Below, in pieces: positions 26,037-38,600 of a DNA stretch of 64,000 nt. This stretch comes from Sclerurus mexicanus (lineage: Eukaryota; Chordata; Aves; Passeriformes; Furnariidae). Made by a program: the position numbers and the translations under genes. The stretch covers positions 1,497,770 to 1,561,769 of the forward strand of contig VWZF01002410.1 of assembly GCA_013396755.1 (NCBI GenBank), given 5' to 3'. How positions within the stretch are numbered: the stretch's first letter is position 1; the number at the start of each line of letters is the position of its first letter. Under the pieces are notes generated by a model. The model worked only from the letters and a program-made list of their open reading frames with translations, had not been told where the DNA came from and did not search any database.

Positions 26037-26226
26037 TCCCAAAGGTTGGTCAGGCGCTGGAACAGGCTCCCCAGGGAAGCACCAAGCCTGACAGAGTTCA
26101 AGAAGCATTTGAACAATGCTGACAGGCATGTGGTGTGACTCTTGGGGATGCTCCTGTGCAAGGCCAGGAGTTGCACATCCATGATGGTTGTGAGTCCTTT
26201 CCAATGCAGGATATTCGATGATCTCT
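26037..26226 (+). repeat. CR1 LINE fragment, 3' end, plus strand
   Basis: This starts with 'ggttggtcaggcgctgg' and 'aacaggctccccagggaag', continues through 'gagttcaagaagcatttg' and 'tgcaaggccaggagttg', and ends 'tttccaatgcaggatattcg' followed by ATGATCTCTAG. This is the CR1 3'UTR and terminal repeat in sense orientation. It could be the tail of the element whose ORF2 end lies at 24565-25210, displaced by about 830 bp. Confidence 0.9.
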
Positions 26227-29200
26227 AGATAAATAATTTAATTTATGGAGATAAGTTAATGGCAACAGAGATACAGTTTTCAAGGAAAGTGTCGGTCTGA
26301 CTTCTGTCAAGCAGCAAAAGTCATGTCAGGTGTACACTTTTGAGTGGCACACTCATGCATACCACTGTTAGCATTTTCTTAGCATGGCAAGATGCATTTC
26401 AGAACTCCTCTTGGTGTTGATGCAAATGATTTTTCTCTTGCAGTTTCCATCACATTACACTAAAATACATTTTAACAACCTCCTTGCTTCTTGATCTTCC
26501 CAAAGCCCTATTTTTGTCCCCAGACTTTGCTGCTGCTACTATCTTTTGTAGACCTTTCTTTTTTTACTGTATAAAGCCATATGAGGATCCCTCCTCCCCT
26601 ATTCCTCAACTTTCTCACTTGTTCTCTTTTTCTCTTGTAATTTAATTCAGCTATATGCTGTCTTGCTTTTACTTCCTTCATGCTTGTACTCTTACACAAT
26701 CTTCCACTTCAATTATTTCAAGCTTAATTCTCCAGCTTGTCTCCTATCTGTCTTACCTTACTTCTTCTATTATCCCAACCTGTAGCAGTTGTTTAATGAT
26801 TACTCAGACAATCCCTCTACTGTCATTCTGCACCTTTGACTACCAATCAAGGGGCTTGAGGTTTTGTAGATTTTTCTTTAAATAGTGTTTATTCACACAA
26901 TTCAATTCACATGGACTTACTTGCTCTTCATGGCATTCATTCAGCTAAGCTCTGGTGCCTTAGAAACATGCTGGTTTTCTCTGTTCAAAAATTTTTGTCT
27001 TCTAACAAGGAAACTGATAATATCCAGCCCACTATTCTCCCTTCTTTTCCTACTGTCCTGTTAACACATTATCAGTTTTCTTTGCTGCAACCTTGTAAAT
27101 TAATAACCTGAATACATCAGTGTTTATTCAACTGGAAAAAAACCACGATGTTGCTTTTAAAAGCGCATTTGATAAGCATGCAGGTCATTACTGTACCTCT
27201 GCTTAATCTTCTAAGGTTGTGAAATTATTACCTCATCTCTGAAAATATAAGTAAGAAGTATGATTAAAGAGTGATTAAGATACATGTTTTACAGCAACGT
27301 GTTTGAAGTCTGTTGATGTCAAAATACCATGTGTGTGTACTAAAGGTAGAATAAAGTCAGAAGTGGGTAGAAGCAGCTTGCAATTTAAGAAAAAAAGAAA
27401 TGTCTAGAAAAACATGACAGTGTTGTTGCAAGAGCAATGACTGGATTATTTTTCAACACAAAGAACCTGTGTGGTCTAGATCCTGTTGTGAGGGCAGGAA
27501 GACCTTCCTATCCAGGCCAGGATGCATTGGTTACTGGATGGTACACTTGCAGAGATAATCAAGAAAAACTTCCAAATATATTTACTGAGAGAAGAGATGC
27601 AGAAATTACGGGTTCGATACTTAACCTGGAAAGACCAAAGGTTACCAAGCAAACAGACCTATTAGAGATAGCAATGGAAAGCACATTCATGGGTATGTCC
27701 ACAGGGAAGAGCTCAATTGAACTGAAACTTTGAATGGCCAGGTAATATGAACAGTGGCATTTGGGTAGGAGGCATCTCCTGGACAGAATTCAAAGCTCTC
27801 TGATGGCAATTACAGGAAAAAATGGTGTTTTGCAGTAATCAGTTTCCTGACCAACAACAAGTGATAAAAATATTTATATGTACTACCACACTACATTCAC
27901 ACAGCACCTCACACCTGCCTCTTAGAGCTTGTAATCCAAGTGAGACAACGGCATCATGTGATACAGGGAAAACACAAGAATTACAAAAAAAAAGAACAAT
28001 AAAAAGAAAGTAAATATTAATTAAGAACTTTCAGGTGGAAGATCCTCACTAAAAGGTGGAAAAGACTGAGTGACTTATTATCCATATGTACATATGTAGT
28101 AGGACTTTTTCCCCCTCTGTCCACTATACAGTGTAAGTAACAGTACACACAGTTCCTGGGAAGAAAGCACTAGAGGACTTTTGTACCCAACAGGGTCATT
28201 CGGTGAGGAACAATCAGACAGATGACACCCAGAAAAGATGGTTAATGGGCATGGGTTATTCAACCACTCCAAATGAAGCAGTACCAATAACCAAAGAGAT
28301 TATGTATTTCAGCCTCTAAAGAATACTTTTGTACACTAGCAGTAATTATTCCTCAAACATGCCTTCAGAGATTTTCTAAAAAAGGCACATGTTGCATCAT
28401 CACTCAGTTTGATGTTCATGCAATTTACTAACAGCATAATGTTACTTCCAAAGTTCCACACAGAGACAGTAGACTTGAACATAAGTTATGATTCACGCAC
28501 AAAAGAACAATCTTAAAAGTCAACTTTGAACTCTGAGCTGATCACCACCCATGTTTTTTAATGACTGGCTTGCTTGTAGAGTTGTACAAAACAGCTGAAA
28601 GATATTCCTTTAGGAATGAACCCAAATGGACATCTAACACTTGACTTTTTTCCCCTGTGCAGTTGTCAAGTACTTTTCTTAAAGTGATAGCAATAATGTT
28701 ATGGTACCTGAGATTAGCTGGCACCTGAAAACTATTTTTAAAGGTCTCCAATAAATTGTTACTGTAAAATGGTACTATTTTTCTTTCAGAATAACTCTTA
28801 CCCACAGTAAGATCATTATCTCAGCAGTACTGAGACTTGCCTCTGGACCAAACATTCTCTCCTAGTCCATGCACCTCAGGCTATAAACATTTCAATCATG
28901 AGAGATGGGGAAGTTTTAGAATGCTGAGGTCACAAGCTTATAATAGCCTTTACACTACTCAGCATTCAAATGAGGGACTAAATTCCTGAGGGTCTTCTGT
29001 CAGCTAGATGAAAAAGCACCCTGTGGAATACTACAGGCAACAGAGATGTCTCATGGTTATGAGACAGTTTTACCTTAATTCACTCACTTCTTCTGTGTAA
29101 AGAAATGGATAGTGAACTGCTGTCTGGACTGAAAGCTTCCAGAACAAACACAGGGCGACACTGAAACTGTAATGGTTGAAGTTACAACCTGTAATAATGA

Positions 29201-32186
29201 ATTAATGAACAAAGTTAGTGTTAAAAAAGTATCCAACACTTCATGTCTTGGCAAGTGATCAGCTCAAAAATACTTTAGTCTTTCAAAATCTAAAATCACT
29301 TTAGTATCACTGGCAGCAAGATGCACAAACTGTAGCTGAAGGCAGAAGCAGTGTAATATAGATACTCAGATGTTCTGGAGTTAAGAGAACTTGCTTTTAC
29401 TAAGCAGTTTTGTCTTATTTGGCAAAAACATGTATAAGTGATAAACCATAATAGAAGAATTATTTAATTTTCCAACATAGGGATAGGATAACATTATTAA
29501 TACTATTTTTGTTAAGCTTTGGGAAAGACTTAGATGTTGTCATCTGTCTCTACCTCTTGGCAGAGACCCCAGGAGTCACCTGTGCAATACAATCAGGAGT
29601 CAATAATGTATTTTTGGAGACCATTGAAAAAATATGTCATTTTCAATTGAGCAGCAAAAAGAATAAACTTGCCCAAAATATCTTGTTTACTTCCTCTCAT
29701 TCACACCTTACATTTTTTACCCAAATCCCAATACTCAGTGGAGTGTTCCTCCAAGGAACATTTATGTTTGAGCTCAGGAAAGTAACAAAATACTCTGAAA
29801 GCAAAACCCCACAACATTCAAGTGTAGTTCAATTTATTTTCCCTGACAAACTGTATTGTGGACTAGCAAAGTATAAAATGCAACTTAAAAAGTACAGATT
29901 AGATTTACCTATTGTTATTCTGATTTTAAAAAGAACCAACACTTCTACTAAATACTGCACTATGATAAATGAAAAACAGATCAAATATGCAAATTCAAAC
30001 CGAAAACTAGCTTTAGCAGAGCAGGAAATTACTCTTAATGGTGTGACTGAAATTTAACATTTTGCTCTGCATCACCTTTTTTCTTTAAAAATTTAGTATT
30101 GTAAAATCTATTCTCAGCATATGGGCAGCCTGAACAGAATCCCCCCACAATGCTGCTGGCTATGAGGAGAGCTAATTGGGACAGCAATTTAGCGTAGATC
30201 AGCCATTTAACTCCTGAGTCTAGTCTCAGTTTTTGGCACAGCTTTTCTTCATGCACAAACCCCTCACATACAGCTAAAATGTCCAGTGGTAAACTTCTTC
30301 CTTACTGCACTGGAGTGACACCTGACAACTCTGACAGAACAGACATTCAACCAGGCTTTCACTGACTTTCCTCCTGAGGAATTTTAGTGGCATATCTTAG
30401 AAAAGGTTAATTGTTTCCCTGTTAATTTTATCAGAACGCTTCAGATTTTATCTGTGCCTTCTGTTCTGAGCTAAGCAACATCTGAACTCATTATTTTTAT
30501 TTGACATTTATTATCTTCTTAAATACTGTCATACTTAATTCCACCACTCCTAGACTCTGATAGAACTCAACACTTTCTATAGTACAAGAAAAATATCAAA
30601 CAATTTTGAAGTAGATTTCTTGACATAAAATGTCAGTGAGGTAATAGCCCCCAAAACCCATGTTCAGAAGCTCCTGACATTTTTAATAGTCATCATTTAA
30701 CCCAAGCAAAGGAAAGAAAACATGAAGCTACTAAAAATAACGAAGAAAACTAAATGCCAGTTCTATTTTTTAATGTGTTTTAAAGAAGATGGACAATGTA
30801 GAGCCATGTGAACATTACCTAATAATGAAGAACACTTTTATCGAAAGTATGAGGACTAACCATTGTAGGGGAAGAGAGAAACTGAAATTCAACTATAGGG
30901 AAAGATGCGCACGGAAAAAAATAGAAAAAACAAACAAAAACAAACCTGCTCAAGACGTCATAGAAAGTTGCAATGAAACAGCTTGAATTTGGTACACGAA
31001 CAAATCCTAACTTGGGATTCTAGCTACAAGAAAGTGCTCTATAAGGAAGCCAAATCTCATATCGAAGGAGACTGGAAGTTAAGCAAAAGATCAGGGAGCT
31101 CCCATGCTGCAGCAAGCCCCAGTCCAAGGTGCAATACATAGGGAACACTGGTATGTCCTGGGAAGATCCATTTTTATGAGGCTAAAGATAATAAAATTTA
31201 GATAAATTACACAAAACCCCAAGGAACATTCCTAGAAAGAGTTGGAGAGCTCGTTTGACTCTAGAAACAAATGCAGAATGTTCTGGAGAAAGATTAACAC
31301 AGTAAATTTAACAGAGATCACTGTAAGAAAGAGATAATAACTAAGCTGCGAGCCCCACAAGATGAACGGAAAGGTACAAAGGTACCCTGGGATAGTGAAC
31401 CGTGTAAAAAAATCCCATCCCATCCAGATGTCTGAAGCAACCAATGATGACTACTCCTCTCTAAAGTACACAACAAGCAATTCTAAATATTGAGTAATGA
31501 GTCAAGAAATTATTTAATAAAATAAAAATTTCTAAGTATTCAGGAATAAACATGACTAAAATGGCCTTTCAACATCTTAGAGAGTACTGAAATACCTGCA
31601 ACAGCTTAAGAGCCAACAGCCTCTGTATTATGGGTGTAATGAAAACAAATTGTTACTATATGTAAACAGAATTCAATAGGAGAGAGAAGTATCAAACTAG
31701 ATGGTGTTCTCATTTGAGCCAGAAGTGACCATAAATTGGTCTGGAAAGATCTGGCAGTCACAATTCCTCAAAATTTGAGGAAAAACAGTCATGTAAAATT
31801 CATAAATAATGTGGTTTCACATAGAACAGGAACTGCCAGTGTTACCAAAGAGAAGAATGCTTATCTCAAGAAGGCTGGCAGAATAAATTTCCACCTGCTA
31901 TATTAAGGTAAACCATGAGGGCCAAGTACTCCACAGACTTCAGGCAAAGCCCTTGGTACAAAAGAAAATTTTGGTTTAAGTTTCCAAGATTGTCATTTCT
32001 CAAAAAATATGCTAAAAGGCATAGGAGAACATCACCACAACTACAGATTATGAAGCAACCATTAAAATTTATGAAACTAATGTTTATATTGAGGAAACCA
32101 CTAAGGCTTGTAGCCTGTGTCAAAATAAAGTCAAACGGAAGGAAAACACTCTTATTGTTGTCATACAAAATATCATCTATCTGAAA
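26227..32186. other. AT-rich non-coding stretch, no gene recognised
   Basis: Bases 26480-26780 are unusually rich in C+T on the plus strand. An ATG frame of 98 codons (27437-27733) has mixed composition but no recognised motif or splice context. A 182-codon frame at 29509-30057 begins at TTG; its first in-frame ATG is near 29764, leaving about 97 codons. I do not call either as a gene. No repeat could be named here. Confidence 0.5.
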
Positions 32187-32492
32187 TGTCATGGACAAAA
32201 TTTTTATTATGTTGAATGGGGAGGTGGGAAAGGGGCAGGAGAAATCAAACCATAAAGCTGTGTTAGAAATAGAGTTGGAGTTTTGCTGAAGCCAGTTGCA
32301 TGGGTAATGAGCACAGGGGGAGGAGGGGATAGCTGAGTTTGTGGCATTTGGAACTTGGAGTGGTTTGAACCTGTTTTTGGCACCTTTTAGTGAGGGTGGG
32401 GGTCTGGGGCAGGTAGGCAGATCGGGCCAGGCTGTGAGCTCCCCAGTACCAGGCAATGGGAACGGAAGCAGAGTCCCCTGGCCGGGACAGGA

Positions 32493-32499
32493 TATAAAA
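32493..32499 (+). promoter_or_regulatory. TATA box of the probable LTR
   Basis: TATAAAA in a GC-rich context (CAGGA before, CCCCC after), at a spacing from the AATAAA at 32572 that fits an LTR promoter. Confidence 0.55.
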
Positions 32500-32571
32500 C
32501 CCCCTGGTTCTCGCTGGCCTGTGTCTGTCTCCTAGGCCAGAGGGGACACACCAATTCAGCTGAATTTGTTA

Positions 32572-32577
32572 AATAAA
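32572..32577 (+). terminator. polyadenylation signal of the probable LTR
   Basis: AATAAA followed within 30 bp by T-rich sequence (TTTAGTTTTG). Confidence 0.5.
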
Positions 32578-32647
32578 AAGTTTAGTTTTGCTTCAACAAC
32601 TTTGTCTCCTTCTGAATTTTATTGGTAAGTATGAGCATTTCTCACAG

Positions 32648-35600
32648 CTCTAAGACTTTGTGGTTGTGTTTTTTTCTCAAATGACAGTTCTCCCATTTCT
32701 AAAATAACCTAATGCATAATACAATCCTGAGTATCAATTTTATTAGCTTATTAATCTCCGTATCTGATGTAAGATATTCTGTAGTAATCCACAGTTCAGT
32801 GCTTTTATTTAAGTGACATATAGGGAAGTATGGTTTAAGATGGATCTCAAACGGTCAGCAACCTCAACTTAAAAAAGTGAAAAAAATTATATTAAAATAA
32901 AAGTATGCCTCTTAAAATTGTTCTGCAGTTTGATTCTGATCCACTGTTAAGAAATGGTATAAATTGTGAAGAAATTGTCAACAGAAATGCACACTGCCAG
33001 AAACTAATGCAGGAAACTAATGCAGGAAACTAACCCCAGGGATATTAATTTATATAAGGAAAGAAAAGTGACCAAACACCACAATCTGACTTGGAATGCT
33101 AAATACAGTCAATATTTCAGTTAAGTCAAACCCATGAAGTCTGTCCTTAAGTCTCAGCTCTGGTCTTCATCCAGCTGCATGCTGGGACAAGCCTACAACA
33201 TACAGCAACACTTCTCTGTATGACAAATCCTGCTTTTCTTGAGAAACAGACGCATGGAAGAGGGAAGAGAGTTGTGCTGTGCTCCAAGAGGTGGGCTGAC
33301 CTGTACAACCAGGAGAAATCAGACTGCATTGCTTACACTGGAATACACCTGCCCAACGAGCAAGATGCAAGCAGCACTTATCTAAAAGTCAATGCTAGCA
33401 ACTGCAAGACAAAGATTTTACCTCAGATTTCAATTAGGTGTCACATTTCATGCCTATAACCTTATTGCATTGTATCTTTTCCTAACTTGCACTCCACTTC
33501 TTTGTTTTAAAACAGTGAATGGACCTGAAGTACACTTCACTGTGTAATAGTTTAAGTGCTAAAGCTGGCCAGAACAGCCTTAAAACAAACTCATTGTCAC
33601 ATAGCCTTCCAAAGTCTTACAAAATGTATATATATTTTTAAATCACATATTTATTGCATAAGATGGGAAAATTAATATTAATGGAAACTTCAGTGACCCA
33701 GTTAGTCATTCCAGTTGTTTTCTTTCACTATGAAAGCCAGCAAGATGCAAAATCCAGTATTACAGCAAAACAATTTTACCTCAGACTTGCCAATCAAGAC
33801 TACTTTTTTCATCCACAGCTTCATGCAATCATTTTACTATCTGTTGTTTACAGCTATTTTTATAATTTCCAAAACTTTTTTTTTCAGTTCATGCATCACA
33901 GGGACGTCACTTCTACAAACAGAGGTCAGTTTGCTGCTTGTGAATCGGTGCTCACATCACAGTGAGGGCTGCTGCCCTCTAATCACCTACAGACTCCACA
34001 ACTGAATACTTTCTCAATAGTCACAGCACATCTAACCTCTCTCCTGTGCAACCCCAAAAGGCTGAATAAAATGTTCACCATCATCATCTCATCCTTGGCC
34101 TGAGAACTTCTTAAGTAATTCTACCTGATACAAATACAAGTCTAAGTTCACAGCTCCTACCACTAGTACACTTCAAAGTTTGCAGGCTCTATCACAAAGA
34201 AAGAAGGAAACTCTAAAACATAATCTGTTCGACCTTACAATACTACCATTTAAAATAAAAAGCATAATTAAAACTAGTAACTGGCTAACATAATAATCCA
34301 AAAGGACTGTAAATATGTCAAGGACAGGGAAGATCTGAGGTGCTATTTAGTATAAAACTGGGAGAATCTCTGCAAAACATATTATTGTATTTGATTACTG
34401 TATAATTTAATACATATATATGGCAGATACCTACAGTGTGTCTCTGAACACATGAAATACAACAGTACCAAAATTATGTAATTCTTAACAGAAGCTTTTC
34501 AGAAAGAGTTGAATTTCATTTTTTCTTAAGTGAACAAAGTTCTTTCAAATGCTTACTAGCCCCTACTTTCATCTACACATTTTAATTGAATAAAACTGAA
34601 CTAAAAGTTCCCAGAAGTCCTTATTAAATGTTCAATGTTTTGTGCTTTCATCAGTTTCTTAGAGATAAGTAACTCAATATTTTTCACCTGTTAAATCAGT
34701 ATTTTCTTCAACTTAATTATTTCATCTTGTTCTCTGTATCCTTTTCTGTACTGCTATTCCCTTTTCCACTTCCTTTACAATATTCCCATTATTGTATTCT
34801 CCTTTTTCCATCTTTCCTCCATTTTGGCTTCCCTTTTCCCTGCTCCTCCTTCTCTCCATCCTACTTTATCATTATTTTTAAAAAAACCAAAAACCTTTAA
34901 AGGCTGTGAGAAACCAGAAAGTTGCAGCCAAAAGTTGGTATTAGCGTCTAATTATTTTCTGTTTACCTCCGAATCAGGTCATTTTAGTGTTTGGATGGAT
35001 GTAGAATCACATAAAGTTCCTGCTTTGTATCTAAACAAAAGCTGCTCTATTCCACTTTCTCATGAAGACATCTCCTTCCACTTCCACCACAAAAAGCACT
35101 TGGATAGCTGACAGTACAAACACTCCTTATTAAGAAAAAATTTTAAAAAAAAAAAGGCTTTTAATCAAAATATTTCTAGCAAAAAATTTAGCTCGCCTCT
35201 CTCTTGCATCTGACGTATCATTTTGGAGCAGCAAGAGTATTTTCATGCTGAACAGATGGTTTGTGTGTTCTAACAAGCTGGTACTGTATGAACACCTTTT
35301 TGTCATGCAGAACTCACCATAAATTATTGTACATCCAGGTTACCTAACAGTTTAATCTTCTGGAAAAAAGAAGAATAACGAAATAGGTAACATGAGAACC
35401 TGTTTTCCCATATTCCCTGCTGACCTAGATCCCTTTGCTTTTTCAGTGATCAGTAGAACATTCCTCTTTGCACAACCTTATCCTTTGGTGTTTACACTAA
35501 AACACCTGCAGCAAGCAAAGAACAAACCAAGCACTACAGTAACAGCAGCAACAGCATCTGGAAGACCCCTAACAAATCAAATAGAATAAATTACAGGGCA

Positions 35601-38600
35601 TTCTGCAATAGTGTATTTGCAAAGACAGAATGATCTTGTTAAATAGGAGTGTGTAGGAACAGGAAGAAGAGTCCATGCAATATAAGAATTGAGTGTGACA
35701 GAGTACCTGCTAACTGGTTTTGAGCATAACAATAAACTGATATAAGTCATATATTTACCTGGATCTACGAGTATGAGGACATTATTTCAAATTTAACAAT
35801 GGGCTAAATCCTACTACTTTGCACACAAGTACTAGTGAAATAATGCAAAGATGTATCTGTGCAAAAGCTCATCTGTAAATTAGCTCTACAGTCCTATGGA
35901 AGCCCCAGGATAATAAGCATCATTTACCAAAATTAATTCTCCATTTTCCTAGTGAACAACTATCTGAAGACAGGGAGGAGAAAGGTCTCTTGGAATTCTT
36001 CATTTTATAGGTTTTTTAATTAATCCCACAAACATCAACAGAAGAGACAGTCACTTAAGTTTTGTGTTTCTCCTTTCAGCGGAACTGTAGAAAAATCAGT
36101 TTTAGTTGGAAACGGGAAAGTCAGGGAGCCAGCTTCACAGCTGCAGCAAATGAGCATAGTCCTAAGTATTGAGGAAGAACAAAGTCTCACTCTGTCCCTG
36201 GCTGGAGCTCAAACAGACAACACTAAAAAGTTCTTTCCAAAATCTCAAAAAAGACAAAATGCAAGAAACAAGGTTGCTTAGAGATAATCGGAAAAATCAT
36301 CAAGATGAGCCTATATTACCACAAATAAGAAGTATAAAAATTTACACTGTGAGAGATAAGTTAACTCAACTTTTCAATGCTAAAAAGTCATTTTAAAACA
36401 TACACAGTCTTCAATTTCATGGCAAGTTCTCTAACTCCAAGCATTGGAAAGAGAGCTTTGAAACAAACATTTGAATCCTAGGGAACATTAAACTAGGGGA
36501 ATATGCCAAGAGGGGATTTGTTTTCTTTCTCCAGTGCTCACACCTCCTAGAAAAGCTATTTTCCTTCCAATTCACAGTGCTGCTCTTTGGAAGTTGACTG
36601 ATCATGAGCCAGGGGTCTTGATCCCTGCTTTTACTTTTGCTGAAGACACGTGTATTCACCAGTTAGCAAATCTAAACTGTTTCAACTATAAAACAAGTAG
36701 AACTTTTTTTTCCAGATCTAACAGGGAGTTAAAAGGAGGAATGCAGATTTTAATAAATCTTGTACAGACTAGCATGAAGTATTACTTTTTTCAATAGTTA
36801 CATCAATTGCCAGAATTCGAAGAACTTTATGAATCAAAAGCTTTTGAGGTTTACATCTTTCAGTGTAACCCTTACAACAAGAAAGAGACGTCAGGAGTAT
36901 CTAATGAACACTTCAGCAGGTGCAGAGAAATTCTAGAACACCAGTGACCTACTCTGTGGCTTTCAGCCTTTGCATCATGCTAACCCAAGACAGGAATGCT
37001 CAGTGCAGGCAGAGCACCTGAAGTTCTTAAGACGTCTTTGCTTATATGACATACAGCCACTGATGACCATCAAAACTTTGTATCATCTTAATTAAACATG
37101 GATGATTTTCAGTATTACCATACTAGCATTATTTTAAGTTTCAATTGATAATTTTTTTTCAGTATTCAAACTAACAAGTTCCCTTTCAACAGCAAAGTTG
37201 TGAAACCAGGAACAGGCATAAGTTTTTCCAGGAGGGTTTTTTGAGGGGTTTGGAGGTTTTTAATCTGTTGAAGGTCTTAGATAATTCTTCTTCATAGTTT
37301 TTATTAGTTCCAGCCCTTTTTAGAATAAGGAAATAGCTGTACTCATTTCCAGCAGGATTCTAATTAAAATATGACAGGATTTACAGAGGACTGTAATAAC
37401 TAGGACTATTTTTGCCTGCAAACTTAAAAAGAATAATTTCATATTAAAAGTAGTAAGAATAATACACATTTCTTATAAAGCTCTTTTCACTTAGAGATGT
37501 CAAAGATTAGAATGAAATTCAGCATTATTCTACACCTAATTGTGTAGAGATGGGAGTTTTAGAATGTATTCACTGAATGTATATAGTATAAAGAAGAAAC
37601 AAGTCAAAACTCTATGTACTATGTGCCTCAGATCTTTATACAAGTATTAAGGTTTTCCATTTCTCTGGTCAGACTGTACAGTCCTTTTTTGTTTATACAG
37701 CCAAAGACTAAACTGCAGCATCAGTAAAGTTCCATACTTTACACACTTCATTTTAAAAACTAACTGCTTCCTTGCTTATTCTGATACAGTGCACTGATGC
37801 CCATCCAAGGACCAAAAATGAAGGTGAACAAAAGACGAATGCACACCTTTGCAATGCTTAGCAGAATCCACCTGCAAACCAGCTTTCTCTATCATGTTTT
37901 CCTTCAAATTCTTCATGAAAACACTTTTCCTATTATTTATTCTCAAAATATTTTAAAGAAAAATATATATTCTCACATCCACTCATGAGGACACTGACAT
38001 TTCCTTCACATTCAGCAGTTTGTTGCAGAAAAGAGATTTAAATTGAAATAGTTAAAAACTGCTTGTTTTTGAAAAGGCACTTCTTACCCTGAACTGAAGT
38101 GCCAGGTAACTGCACTGACCCTGCCGATCAAGAAAACAACTGCTTCACATAAGCAGCATGTTTAGCCCACAGTAGAGCTGCAAGGCACGAAAAGGCATGA
38201 TGTATTCCTATTTTAATAACACTTGGGAGAGGAACTACCAAACAAGCAGCTACATTTACACCTTCTAAAATAAGACCCAACATATCTCACACTTTGAGCC
38301 TGAAACCCACATTCTCACATGTCATGGAGGAACTGTTTTGCTCTCATGGCACTGCTTTGGTGGGGTAGGCAGATGTCCAGTCTTTATTAGGAGGCTCATG
38401 CACTGGTCACTACTGATCATAACAGATTTTACAGACTACTGAATTGCCCAGCATGCTCCAACAATCTGCTTGTCAGTATATATTGTCTGCATATTGCCTA
38501 AAGGAGAAAAGTATGCACCCAATGAACAAGAATTTGAGATATCTGTTGGGCCAGCCTAGCCCCTTCCCAGAAGGTGTCAGGATAAGAAGCTCTATTTTGG

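Larger units (their letters stand above)
32187..32647 (+). mobile_element. probable solo LTR, plus strand
   Basis: The segment begins TGTCATGG and ends TTCTCACA, giving the TG...CA ends of a retroviral LTR. It has a TATA box (TATAAAA, 32493-32499) and a polyadenylation signal (AATAAA, 32572-32577) about 80 bp downstream, followed by a T-rich part, in the order promoter, R, U5. It is GC-richer than its surroundings. I recognise the layout but not the family, and no matching target-site duplication is evident at these ends, so the boundaries are provisional. No retroviral coding remnant flanks it. Transcription would run rightwards. Confidence 0.68.

Noticed and set aside
27605..27625. 'gggttcgatac' resembling a tRNA T-loop
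   Set aside because: No acceptor stem, anticodon arm or A-box at proper spacing.
31866..32456. 196-codon minus-strand frame
   Set aside because: It starts at TTG inside the probable LTR on the opposite strand and has no recognised motif.
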